A stretch of DNA of 37,560 nt from NCBI GenBank assembly GCA_963659365.1, contig CAVKTI010000017.1, positions 1 through 37,560 of the forward strand. The letters run 5' to 3'. The translations under genes and the position numbers were made by a program. Below the pieces are notes generated by a model, which saw only the letters and a list, made by a program, of their open reading frames with translations, made no database searches and was not told the DNA's origin. Positions 1-7,345 of this stretch are shown piece by piece; positions within the stretch are counted from its first letter, which is position 1; each line of letters begins with the position of its first letter. The stretch comes from W0P28-013 sp963659365. Lineage in GTDB: Bacteria; Bacteroidota; Bacteroidia; Bacteroidales; Paludibacteraceae.

Positions 1-342
1 ATTTGCAACAACACCATTCGATGTGATAAAGAACCCTGCATTTTTTTGTATCTGTCTTCCTTCTTTGCTCTCAAAAAGAGCCACAGGCAAACCTTTGTCT
101 TTTAGGCGTTGCACAATGGCAGGACTATGCGTCATCCATACCGCCTTAATCTGTGGGCAATAGGCATTTACATACTCATACAAAGCGCGAGAGTTGTCGG
201 AATAGCGTAATCCGTCCCACGCACCGAATATCCACAGATGTGGGTCGCGCTTGTGCAGGCGTTGTACCCACCAACAGGGCAAAAAGCACAATCCATCAAT
301 TGCATGGATTATATCTGCTCCGACTTGTTTTATTGTCTTCAT
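1..342 (-). CDS. CDP-glycerol glycerophosphotransferase-like protein (partial)
   Basis: The gene starts with ATG at 342-340 and runs off the left edge of the window; I translated it by hand for 114 codons without a stop. Its ATG overlaps the stop of the SDR gene by four bases (ATGA), so the two are translationally coupled. The visible part contains LWIFGAWDGLRYSDNSRALY followed later by VWMTHSPAIVQRL and ALFESKEGRQ. This pattern (W-x-F-G, then SDN, L-Y-Y, a Trp-Ile/Met-Thr strand, and an S-x-x-G) is typical of the N-terminal half of the TagB/TagF Glyphos_transf family. Those enzymes move glycerol phosphate or ribitol phosphate from a CDP-activated form to a glycan or teichoic acid chain. The catalytic histidines lie in the missing part. 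The neighbouring TagD-like cytidylyltransferase fits this role. Substrate polyol unknown. Confidence 0.75.
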   Translation of the reverse strand, partial: MKTIKQVGADIIHAIDGLCFLPCWWVQRLHKRDPHLWIFGAWDGLRYSDNSRALYEYVNAYCPQIKAVWMTHSPAIVQRLKDKGLPVALFESKEGRQIQKNAGFFITSNGVVAN

Positions 343-1067
343 CTGTAACAATACCCCCCACTCACCTCAATCACCGTACCATTGACAAACGCATTATGCA
401 AAAGAAATTTTGCAGTGTCTGCAATTTCTTCAACGTTGGCGAAGCGATGTACGGCTGTTTTTTCATTAATTCTATTTCTAATCTCTACCGGCTTGTTTTT
501 CTGCCATTCTGTTTCAACAAAACCAGGGGCAATCACATTGACCGTCGTACCTGTATTATCGAAATCTTTCACTAAGTTCTGTGCCATTGCGTGCAACGCC
601 GATTTTGTAACTCCGTAGGGCAATGATGTGGCATGGGGCAATATTGCCATCATCGAACCGATGAAAATCAAACGAGAATTGGGCTGGATCTGACTCCACA
701 TATCTCGGATGATAAAGAAATGGCTATTGACATTCACCTGCATCATCCGCAACCAATCCTCATCTGTCAATTCTGCCGTTTTTTTTCTGACAGTCGTACC
801 AGCATTACATACAATGCAATGGATTTTCACGTTTTTCAATTGGTTCGTAAAACGATGCACATCAGAGATATTGCTTTGGTCAACCTTTTCAACCGAAAAC
901 GAGTCTTGAAATGCAGAGAGTCTTTCTTTCATTTTCTGCGCTGCCAAATCGTCCGACCCATATGTGGCATAGACAAAATAGCCCTCTTTCAGTAGCATCT
1001 CCGTTATTGCCAAACCGATGCCTTTCGTGCCACCTGTAACTATCGCATTCTTCATACCCTCACTCAT
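339..1067 (-). CDS. SDR family NAD(P)-dependent oxidoreductase
   Basis: A 242-residue short-chain dehydrogenase/reductase. The Rossmann nucleotide-binding motif is TGGTKGIG near residue 12. The NAG motif appears as CNAGTT near residue 87, and the catalytic Ser plus YGVTK (Y-x-x-x-K) are near residues 140-155. The C-terminal part reads APGFVETEW and ends in VIEVSGGY, as in FabG-like reductases of about 245 residues. The start ATG overlaps the upstream stop by four bases; a second in-frame Met four codons later (MKNAIVTGG) is also possible. It lies between a TagD-like cytidylyltransferase and a CDP-polyol phosphotransferase-like gene. I therefore infer that it reduces a sugar or ketose (phosphate) to the polyol that is activated with CTP, rather than acting in fatty acid synthesis. 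That inference rests only on context. Confidence 0.85.
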   Translation of the reverse strand: MSEGMKNAIVTGGTKGIGLAITEMLLKEGYFVYATYGSDDLAAQKMKERLSAFQDSFSVEKVDQSNISDVHRFTNQLKNVKIHCIVCNAGTTVRKKTAELTDEDWLRMMQVNVNSHFFIIRDMWSQIQPNSRLIFIGSMMAILPHATSLPYGVTKSALHAMAQNLVKDFDNTGTTVNVIAPGFVETEWQKNKPVEIRNRINEKTAVHRFANVEEIADTAKFLLHNAFVNGTVIEVSGGYCYR

Positions 1068-1519
1068 TTAACCACATCTGGATTGGGTTGGTGATCTATT
1101 TCACTCATCGTCTCACGATATCTATCCAAAATACTCTGTTTGATACTCGTAGTGGAGGCACCTTCTCCGCGCGGAAAATAGAAGACCGTAACGCCGATGG
1201 TTTTCAAATAGTCGTATTTGCCTACCCAATCATCGCCGACCACGAATACATCGATATTGAGTTGCTTGACAATCTCCGTGTGGTCGAGCGTGCGCTGCGG
1301 GATGACAATATCAGGGTATTTTAGTGCCTTGATAATGGCTAATCGCTCCTCAAAAGGAATGATAGGCGGTTTCTTATAACTTGCCACCAACTCATCAGTC
1401 GAGACACCTACTATCAGCGTGTCGCCCAACCCGCGAGCATATTCAATCATCTTCAAGTGATTGGAATGGAACATATCGAATGTCCCACTCGTATAAACTA
1501 CTATCTTTCCGTTATACAT
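1064..1519 (-). CDS. TagD-like glycerol-phosphate cytidylyltransferase family protein
   Basis: A 151-residue nucleotidyltransferase of the small cytidylyltransferase-like fold (TagD is about 130 residues). The family features are SGTFDMFHSNH at residues 11-21, an RLAIIKAL segment after FEE, the VVGDDW turn near residue 94, and the RGEGASTTSI signature (usually R-T-x-G-I-S-T-T) near residue 117. The usual HxGH nucleotide-binding motif reads HSNH here, so the glycine is replaced by asparagine. That may mark a subfamily with a different substrate. It would form a CDP-activated polyol from CTP and a polyol phosphate. It is the first gene of a three-gene coupled operon with the SDR and the phosphotransferase. 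It begins only eight bases after the fragment of a nuclease gene end. Confidence 0.8.
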   Translation of the reverse strand: MYNGKIVVYTSGTFDMFHSNHLKMIEYARGLGDTLIVGVSTDELVASYKKPPIIPFEERLAIIKALKYPDIVIPQRTLDHTEIVKQLNIDVFVVGDDWVGKYDYLKTIGVTVFYFPRGEGASTTSIKQSILDRYRETMSEIDHQPNPDVVK

Positions 1520-1527
1520 GGTTTTTG

Positions 1528-1602
1528 TTATTCTTGTTTCGATCTATCTTCCAATTGTTTACGCTCGCGCACTATTGTATTTGTACTACTTGGCGTAGCG
1601 AG
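1528..1602 (-). pseudogene. decayed C-terminal tail of a DUF1016-type nuclease gene
   Basis: Between the AlbA_2-type gene and the TagD-like gene the minus strand reads, in one open stretch directly after the stop of the former, a peptide containing TIVRERKQLEDRSKQE and then TAA. This matches the last residues of the intact DUF1016 protein next door (MVRERKQIESRAK). No start codon or upstream nuclease sequence remains. I read it as a leftover of a deleted nuclease gene or of a recombination event at its 3' end. An alternative is a conserved terminal coiled-coil tail shared by unrelated accessory genes. Confidence 0.55.
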
Positions 1603-3030
1603 TTATTCTTTGTTGTCTATTACCTCCCAATAGCCACCTTTGTCGGGGCCGATGCGGCGGAGGCGACCTTGGGCTTTGAGTTTAGCGATTTGTACTGCTA
1701 TTGTCTGTCTGCTAACGCCTAATAATTCAGCAACTTTCGTCGTGGAAATATAGGGGTTTTCTTCTAATAGTTTCTGTAAACTTTTCTGTAAACCACTATC
1801 AGTTTTCTGTAAACTTTTCTGTAAAGTTGGACCGTTTTTCTCCGACATTTTCTCCGACACATCATCGGGTTTCTCTGAGTTTTCTTGATAGTTTTCTTGA
1901 TAGTCCTCTTGTTTTTCTTGATAGTCATCCTCCTCCTGAAGCATTTTCACCACCTCCGGATCAGCAGGGAAGATGATTCTTGTAAAGTTTTCTGTAAAGT
2001 GAAAACAATCGGGACCGTAGGTTTGGAGAACACGAGGGATGCCAGAGCCGAGCGACTCTACCAGTTCTACATCACGATAAATACGCATCAGTTCTTTATT
2101 GCGCGGTATGGATATGCCGCTGAAGAACTCCTCTTTCGTCATTCCTATGGGTAAGCCTCCCATAGAGGTTATCTCTAATCGGTCGGGGAATATCTCAAAT
2201 TTCGGTGGCACATCAAAGGAGTAATCGTTATGCACAATAGCGTTAATGACGGCTTCGCGCAATGCCACCTTGTTCCAAAGTGGTTTTTCGATACGTTCCA
2301 TAGGTGTAATGCGGGCCGATACGCGATTTTCGATATCCAATTTCTGCAAAATACTCTTGGTGGCTTTTATCAGCGAGCAATAACCGTATTCATTGTTTTC
2401 AATCAAGTTATAGCGGTCAAGACTTCCATACTTTGCTACTTTCATTGAGTTTCCGTTTTCGTCTGCCAGCAGGTATGCCACATAGTTGTATCGCCCATCT
2501 TCGGTCTGCAGTTCTAAAGTACGACGAAAATTGTCTGTCAGGCGTTTACCATGTTCGTCGTAGTAAATACGCAGTTGTTCAAAACTCAAGTCTTGGCGTA
2601 TGGATACTATCCTACCCAACGAATGGCGGGTTCTTGTTGAGAATAGTTTATCAATCTGCACTTGCGGCATGGGCTCGGTTGATGTACCAATACGCATAAA
2701 GACACCCTTTGTGGTAAGCCCATATTTGGGCTTATAGTATGGTTTCTCTAATCCTCCGGCTACTATCAACTTGATAACATTATGACCGTCTATTTGCTCT
2801 ACAGAAATATCGAACAATCCCATAGCCGAAGGTTGTACATTGTTCTTTATGCGGTCCTTTAGCCGCAACATACAATCGTCAGCATTGCTCACACCTACTA
2901 CCGTACCATTATCGTCAATTCCAATATAAATAGTACCGCCTGTCGCATTTAGAAAGGCTATAACCTCCTTTTCGATGTCCACTTCGGGGGTCAGTTCGCG
3001 TTTGAGTTCTATGCGTTCGGTTTCTGTCAT
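1603..3030 (-). CDS. AlbA_2 (Schlafen-type) / ATP-binding / HTH protein
   Basis: A 475-residue protein of the family often annotated as ATP-binding or RecG-like putative transcriptional regulator. Start: the ATG at 3030 is preceded by AAGGAGG and gives MTETERIELKREL; an upstream in-frame ATG would only add translated linker. Residues 1-120 form the AlbA_2 domain (E-x-x-x-FLNATGGTIYIGIDDNG). A HATPase_c_4-like segment around residues 260-350 contains REAVINAIVHNDY and ESLGSGIPRV. A low-complexity acidic linker carries repeated YQEN/YQEK and LQKSLQK units. A helix-turn-helix closes the protein (STTKVAELLGVSRQTI). It probably binds nucleic acid. Its neighbour is a PD-(D/E)XK nuclease gene, and such pairs are common in defence or restriction-modification islands. 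The function in this locus is unknown. The DNA is AT-richer than the housekeeping genes to the right. Confidence 0.8.
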   Translation of the reverse strand: MTETERIELKRELTPEVDIEKEVIAFLNATGGTIYIGIDDNGTVVGVSNADDCMLRLKDRIKNNVQPSAMGLFDISVEQIDGHNVIKLIVAGGLEKPYYKPKYGLTTKGVFMRIGTSTEPMPQVQIDKLFSTRTRHSLGRIVSIRQDLSFEQLRIYYDEHGKRLTDNFRRTLELQTEDGRYNYVAYLLADENGNSMKVAKYGSLDRYNLIENNEYGYCSLIKATKSILQKLDIENRVSARITPMERIEKPLWNKVALREAVINAIVHNDYSFDVPPKFEIFPDRLEITSMGGLPIGMTKEEFFSGISIPRNKELMRIYRDVELVESLGSGIPRVLQTYGPDCFHFTENFTRIIFPADPEVVKMLQEEDDYQEKQEDYQENYQENSEKPDDVSEKMSEKNGPTLQKSLQKTDSGLQKSLQKLLEENPYISTTKVAELLGVSRQTIAVQIAKLKAQGRLRRIGPDKGGYWEVIDNKE

Positions 3031-3127
3031 TATAAATCCTCCTTGTAAGTTATTTTGCGGTTTTGGGCATCGCCAAATACTCAATTATTTTGCCCTGCTT
3101 TCTATCTGTTTGCGCTCGCGCACCATC
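3031..3127 (-). repeat. direct repeat copy B (nuclease gene end plus linker)
   Basis: About 97 bases covering the last codons of the DUF1016 gene and the linker to the AlbA_2 gene. They are repeated, with roughly 80-85% identity judged by eye, at 4105-4203 directly upstream of the DUF1016 start. Shared strings include TTATTTTGCGGTTTTGGGC and CCTGCTTTCTATCTGTTTGCG on the plus strand. The duplicated linker also reads as the peptide DAQNRKITYKEDL and a stop in both copies, so it may be the end of yet another lost reading frame. Confidence 0.75.
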
Positions 3128-4104
3128 TCATCTTGCAGGGTTTGTACAGAGGGTAATTCCAACATATACTTGGAGGCAAAGACTTGCTTGTGTTCTGCAA
3201 GGACAGAGTATTTTACTACCGCCTCGTTCTTTTCGGAGCATAGTATCAAACCCAATGTGGGATTATCGTCGGAGTGCTTGTAGAGGTCATCGAACATGCG
3301 GATATAACTATCCATTTGCCCGACATCTTGGTGCGTGAGTTTTCCCAACTTGAGGTCTATCAAGACATGGCATTTGAGTATGGAATGATAGAAGACCAAG
3401 TCTACATAGAAATCTTCGTCCTCATAGCGCATAAGTTTCTGCCGTGCCACAAAGCAGAACCCCTTGCCTAACTCTAACAGAAACGCTTGCAGATTATCGA
3501 TCAATCCTTGTTCGATGGTGGATTCGTGTAGAGCCGGATAGTTCTTCAGGTTCAGGAAATCAAGCACATACGGATCGTGGATAAAATTTTGCGGGGTTAG
3601 TGTGGATAGTTTCTCAATGGCTTCTGCACGCACGGAATCTTTGTCCGTGCTATTGAGCAAGCGTTCATAGTACAGCACAGAAATCTGTCTGTCCAACTGC
3701 CGTGAAGACCAAGCCTGTTCCGCCGCTTCGTTCATATACCATAGGCGCGCCTGTTCGTCTTGTACTCTGATTAACAGGCGATAATGCGACCAAGTTAATT
3801 CGGGACGCAGTGCGTCCCCTTTTGGAAACTCCAAGTAGAATTGCCTGATTTTCCGTAACTCACGCACGCCGAATCCCTTCCCGAACTCTTCCGTCAGTTT
3901 GGTGGAAAGTTCTTCCAAAACAGCCTTCCCATACTCGGCACGCGCACTGCCGTTCTGTTCGTCTTCTACAATCAGCCTACCGATATTCCAGTAGGCAGTT
4001 ACCATAGCAAAATTCACGGCTTTGTAGGCAGTTTGCCGCGCCGAAGCAAGTATTTCTCGAATACTTGCAAATAAAGAATCGTTTTGACTGGGTATCGTGT
4101 TCAT
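3085..4104 (-). CDS. DUF1016 (YhcG-like) PD-(D/E)XK nuclease domain protein
   Basis: A 339-residue protein with the two parts of the DUF1016/YhcG family. The N-terminal half (about 10-150) contains AVNFAMVTAYWNIGRLIVE, GFGVRELRKIRQFYLEFP and LTWSHYRLLIRV. The C-terminal PD-(D/E)XK nuclease fold contains DPYVLDFL, then DEDFYVDLVFYH and CHVLIDLKLGKLTHQDVGQM, with the Asp and D-L-K residues expected at the active site. Members are often found inside or next to type I restriction-modification loci and other defence islands; no hsd genes are in this window. A possible but imperfect promoter (TTTG and TATAGTTTG about 20 bases apart) lies in the remnant upstream. The next gene starts 54 bases after this one. 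Parts of its 3' end recur on both sides of the locus. Confidence 0.85.
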   Translation of the reverse strand: MNTIPSQNDSLFASIREILASARQTAYKAVNFAMVTAYWNIGRLIVEDEQNGSARAEYGKAVLEELSTKLTEEFGKGFGVRELRKIRQFYLEFPKGDALRPELTWSHYRLLIRVQDEQARLWYMNEAAEQAWSSRQLDRQISVLYYERLLNSTDKDSVRAEAIEKLSTLTPQNFIHDPYVLDFLNLKNYPALHESTIEQGLIDNLQAFLLELGKGFCFVARQKLMRYEDEDFYVDLVFYHSILKCHVLIDLKLGKLTHQDVGQMDSYIRMFDDLYKHSDDNPTLGLILCSEKNEAVVKYSVLAEHKQVFASKYMLELPSVQTLQDEMVRERKQIESRAK

Positions 4105-4203
4105 AAATCTTCTTTGTAGGTTATTTTGCGGTTTTGGGCGTCGGCAATTACTCTATTGTTTTGTCCTGCTTTCTATCTGTTTGCGTTCGCAAACTATACT
4201 GAT
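4105..4203 (-). repeat. direct repeat copy A (nuclease gene end plus linker)
   Basis: Second copy of the repeat described at 3031-3127, placed just before the DUF1016 start codon. It again contains the codons for a nuclease tail (IVCERKQIESRTKQ then TAG) and the linker. The presence of the same tail plus linker before both genes points to a tandem duplication. Confidence 0.75.
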
Positions 4204-4241
4204 TTTTTTTTGATTACACAAAAATCTTCGTCTTGGTAGTG
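4153..4241 (-). pseudogene. internally deleted DUF1016 gene remnant
   Basis: On the minus strand, 4241 towards 4153 first reads HYQDEDFCVI. This parallels YEDEDFYVD at the nuclease active site of the intact neighbour; the DNA string AAATCTTCGTC on the plus strand is identical in both. After a run of nine A residues the frame changes and the sequence reads IVCERKQIESRTKQ and a stop, which matches the intact C-terminus. Roughly 80 intervening codons are missing. This is best explained as the wreck of a second, tandem DUF1016 gene. Confidence 0.6.
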
Positions 4242-4245
4242 GCCT

Positions 4246-4274
4246 CTTTTCCCCTTTTCCACGAAGGGGAAAAG
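4246..4274. terminator. 11-bp perfect inverted repeat
   Basis: CTTTTCCCCTT (4246-4256), a seven-base loop, then AAGGGGAAAAG (4264-4274). It lies at the border between the nuclease remnant and the repeat-rich gap behind phoH. It could end transcription of phoH coming from the right, although no long T run follows. It could also be an end of a lost element. Confidence 0.4.
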
Positions 4275-4276
4275 CC

Positions 4277-4415
4277 TTTGGTCTTAATTAAGAATTTTGA
4301 ATTTAGAATTATGAAATTTTGCGCCCAACACCGCCGCAATTTTCAAATAATTTTTCAATCTGAAATTTGAAATTGCGGCTCTGCCGCCTCACTCCTCACT
4401 TCTCACTTCTCACTT
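4277..4415. repeat. composite intergenic repeat array 1, with 15-bp inverted repeat
   Basis: The gap behind phoH begins with AT-rich words (GAATTTTGAATTTAGAATT). It contains an imperfect inverted repeat GCCGCAATTTTCAAAT (4333-4348) / ATTTGAAATTGCGGC (4365-4379). It ends with a 7-base tandem word whose TCA triplets sit at 4389, 4396, 4403 and 4410. Read in the phoH sense this is (TGAGAAG)n, starting four bases after the phoH stop codon. No gene seen. Confidence 0.7.
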
Positions 4416-5735
4416 TTACAGTAACTGGCTTGCGATTTCGGAGAGTTCGCTGCGCTCGCCTTTCACCAGATTGACATGCGCAAAAAGGTCTTGCCCTTTC
4501 ATGCGGTCGATCATATAGACAAGGCCGTTCGATTGCATATCGAGATAGGGCGAATCGATTTGGTACACATCGCCTGTGAAGACAATTTTTGTGTTTTCGC
4601 CAGCGCGCGTGATGATGGTTTTGATTTCGTGCGGCGTAAGGTTTTGTGCCTCATCGACAATGAAATATGTGTCGCTCAGGCTGCGGCCGCGAATGAACGC
4701 CAGCGCCTCGATGACGAGTTGGTTGTTTTTTTGCATCTCTTCCAAAATGCGAATCTCCTTGCCTTGGTACGAAAAGATGCTTTTTATCACATTCAGATTG
4801 TCGAAAAGTGGCTGCATATAGGGTGCAACTTTTTCTTGCGCATCGCCGGGCAGCGCGCCGAGGTCGCGGTTCGACATGGCAACGATCGGGCGTGCTAGCA
4901 AAATCTGTTTGAAATCGTCGTGCTGTTGCAGGGCGGCGGCCAGTGCCAAGAGCGTTTTGCCCGTGCCAGCGCGTCCCGTTAGCGCCATTAGTTTTACACG
5001 ATTGTCGAGCAGCAGATTCAGCGCAAACGCCTGTTCGGCATTGCGTGGCTCGATGCCGAAAGCGCGCGTTTTGTTCACGCGTTGCACCACGCCGTCGAAC
5101 GGATTGTAGCGTGCCAACGCCGTTGCACGGTCGCTTTTCAGCACAAAACAGTCGTTTGGCTCGATGTCCGATTTGAACGGAAACTCCTCGATATCAACGC
5201 CATTGTTCGACTCGTAGAGGCGGTCGATTAGTTCGGGTTCAATCTCGTCGAAAGTGGGGTGTTCGGCGTTGAAAATGTCGATATTCAGCACCTTGTCGGT
5301 GATGTAGTCTTCGGCCAAAATGCCGAGTGCACGGGCTTTGACGCGCACATTGATATCTTTGCTGACGAGAATCGTCTTGATGTCGGGATACTGCCGCACC
5401 ACTTCGAGCGTTGTGCCGATGATGTAGTGGTCGGGCGTGCGCTCGGTGAATGCATCAGCCAGTTCGGTGGGGAAGTAGTTTTTCGGCACAATAAAGAGGC
5501 GTCCGCGCCCTTCGCCCATGCTGGCACCATCGACCGAGAGCATGTCGTCGGTCAGTTCGTCGAGTTCGCGCGCAAATTGCCGTGCGTTGAAATTGAGTTG
5601 CTCGTTGCCCTTTTTGAAGTGGTCGAGTTCTTCGAGTACGACCATCGGAATGAAGATGTCATTCTCCTGAAAATGGTCCAGACACTTGTAGTCGTGCAGA
5701 ATGACATTGGTGTCCAATACGAAATTCTTTTTCAT
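4416..5735 (-). CDS. phoH: PIN domain / PhoH family ATPase (PhoH2 type)
   Basis: A 439-residue fusion of an N-terminal PIN-like RNase domain (residues 1-140; FVLDTNVILHDY, VVLEELDHFK, DHYIIG, VSKDINVRVKA) and a C-terminal PhoH P-loop ATPase (about 225-439). The ATPase has Walker A GRAGTGKT near residue 254, GALPGDAQEK, Walker B FIVDEAQNLTP, and FTGDVYQIDSPY. The length and order match the PhoH2/YlaK family, described as an ATP-dependent RNA helicase/RNase related to toxin-antitoxin modules; a cellular role in RNA metabolism is inferred. It is probably cytoplasmic. A TAATTTTG box lies about 20 bases upstream of the start. The gene ends at TAA followed by the 7-base repeat. Confidence 0.9.
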   Translation of the reverse strand: MKKNFVLDTNVILHDYKCLDHFQENDIFIPMVVLEELDHFKKGNEQLNFNARQFARELDELTDDMLSVDGASMGEGRGRLFIVPKNYFPTELADAFTERTPDHYIIGTTLEVVRQYPDIKTILVSKDINVRVKARALGILAEDYITDKVLNIDIFNAEHPTFDEIEPELIDRLYESNNGVDIEEFPFKSDIEPNDCFVLKSDRATALARYNPFDGVVQRVNKTRAFGIEPRNAEQAFALNLLLDNRVKLMALTGRAGTGKTLLALAAALQQHDDFKQILLARPIVAMSNRDLGALPGDAQEKVAPYMQPLFDNLNVIKSIFSYQGKEIRILEEMQKNNQLVIEALAFIRGRSLSDTYFIVDEAQNLTPHEIKTIITRAGENTKIVFTGDVYQIDSPYLDMQSNGLVYMIDRMKGQDLFAHVNLVKGERSELSEIASQLL

Positions 5736-5757
5736 GGTGATTAAGATTTTGCAAAAG

Positions 5758-5765
5758 CAAAATTA
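5758..5765 (-). promoter_or_regulatory. possible -7 box of phoH
   Basis: TAATTTTG on the minus strand fits TAnnTTTG and lies 22 bases before the phoH ATG. No good TTTG box is seen 19-21 bases upstream, so this is weak. Confidence 0.35.
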
Positions 5766-5818
5766 GCAAAAAGGCGGAAAAGTAGGTGCGTTTTTCCGAA
5801 AAAAAGTGGTCGGACGCA

Positions 5819-7345
5819 CTATTTTTTTGCGATATGGCAGCGTGCAGCGCACAGTTTGATAAGGTTTCTGACCTCCGCCGACACATTCCAACGATAGACC
5901 GCCCACACGCCGAGGCCGACCAGCAGGCAGGTGCGCGCCACGGCTTCGGCGCATTGCAGCCACAGATTCTGGCTGTCGAGTGCCATCTGTTCGGCACCAA
6001 AGCGGCAAAGGGCGTTCAGCGCAAACAGCACCGCAAATATGGCCACAACTTTCAGTTGCATGCGCGAAAATGGCGATGTTTTGACCCTGTTACGCACCAA
6101 CCCAAGCAGTGCCATGTAGTACAAAAGGCAGGCCAGCAGCGTGGCTACGGCTGCGCCATTGATGCCCCAAATCGGCACAAGAGCGTTGTTCAGCGCAATA
6201 ATCAACGCCGTCTGAAAAAATGCGAAAATCAGCGAAAAGTAGTAGTAGCGCGAGTAACTCAACACCGATATACCGACGCTCAAAGTGGAGTTCAGCAGTT
6301 TCGACAACCCCAAAACAAGCACCACCAATTTGGCGGCTGCATACTGTTCGCCGTTTGGTAACAGTCTGAAAAAGAGATCGATATTCGTCCAAATGACGAA
6401 AAACAGGAACGAACCCGCCAGCAGTTGGTGCAACGACACTTTTTGGCACAGTTCGTTGGCGGCGGCAATGTCCGTCTCTTTGATGGTTTGCGAAAGTTGC
6501 GGCTGCGCAATGGCGCCCAGCGAGCGGTACGGAATTTCGATGACGGCAGCAATGTAAGTGGCAATGGCAAACACGCCCGTAAAGGCCAAACCCTGCTGCG
6601 CGCTGATGAAAAAAGTGCTCACCGTGGGCGTGATGGCCGACGCAAAAGCCGTTACCATTAGAAATAGTGTGTAGCGCAGATAGTCGTTGCGCAGCGACTT
6701 GCTGATGTGTTTCAGGTCGGGCTTCAGCGAAATGTGTTTCAGTGAAAACAGGTAGATGGCGTTCACCAGCGTGGCGATGCCGTAGATGCCGCAGAAGCAC
6801 GCCACAAATCCTTTGAGCGACAGCACTCCGAAAGCGTAGAGCAGATAATCGGCCAAGGCGAGCAGGCGCACAATCACTTCGCGCGACAGTTTCGGCACCA
6901 CGATACGCATCAACACATTGGCATTGCTCTCGAAAATGGACATATAGAGCATGAAAAACGCCAACGGAAGCACCGCGTAGTAGTAGTCGATAAAGAGCGG
7001 CGATTTTTCGGCAAAAGCCGCTTCTATCGGGGCGCGCAGAGCGATGTAGAGCAAGGCGAACAGCGCAAATCCAGCCAGCGGCACAACCAGCGTCCAAAAA
7101 AATAGACCGTGGTCGCCGCTCTCCTTGTCCCGAAAATAGGGATAGTAGCGCATCAGCGACGAGCAAGTGCCAAATTGCGAAAGTGTGGCCAGCAGCGTCG
7201 CACTGTCGATTAAAACGCGCGTCAAACCAATCTCTTCGGCGGTCAGAAAGCGCGTCAGCACAAAAAATGTGGTAACGAACCCAATCGCCACTCCCACATA
7301 ATTCACTATCGTGCCTTTGATGCTCTGTCTGATGATAACGCCCAT
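5819..7345 (-). CDS. polysaccharide/oligosaccharide flippase (Wzx-like, MOP superfamily)
   Basis: A 508-residue integral membrane protein with about 12-14 hydrophobic helices. The N-terminal segment IIRQSIKGTIVNYVGVAIGF followed by TRFLTAEEIGLTRVL is typical of Bacteroidetes oligosaccharide flippase family members. The family moves lipid-linked oligosaccharides or O-antigen units across the inner membrane. Other polysaccharide genes (rmlB, export lipoprotein, chain-length protein) lie 2.5 kb to the right on the other strand, so it may serve surface polysaccharide or LPS assembly. Mid-gene it keeps helix pairs such as YLRYTLFLMVTAFASAITP and the conserved SLGAIAQPQLSQ. It ends 83 bases before the phoH start. 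The cargo cannot be told from the sequence. Confidence 0.85.
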   Translation of the reverse strand: MGVIIRQSIKGTIVNYVGVAIGFVTTFFVLTRFLTAEEIGLTRVLIDSATLLATLSQFGTCSSLMRYYPYFRDKESGDHGLFFWTLVVPLAGFALFALLYIALRAPIEAAFAEKSPLFIDYYYAVLPLAFFMLYMSIFESNANVLMRIVVPKLSREVIVRLLALADYLLYAFGVLSLKGFVACFCGIYGIATLVNAIYLFSLKHISLKPDLKHISKSLRNDYLRYTLFLMVTAFASAITPTVSTFFISAQQGLAFTGVFAIATYIAAVIEIPYRSLGAIAQPQLSQTIKETDIAAANELCQKVSLHQLLAGSFLFFVIWTNIDLFFRLLPNGEQYAAAKLVVLVLGLSKLLNSTLSVGISVLSYSRYYYFSLIFAFFQTALIIALNNALVPIWGINGAAVATLLACLLYYMALLGLVRNRVKTSPFSRMQLKVVAIFAVLFALNALCRFGAEQMALDSQNLWLQCAEAVARTCLLVGLGVWAVYRWNVSAEVRNLIKLCAARCHIAKK

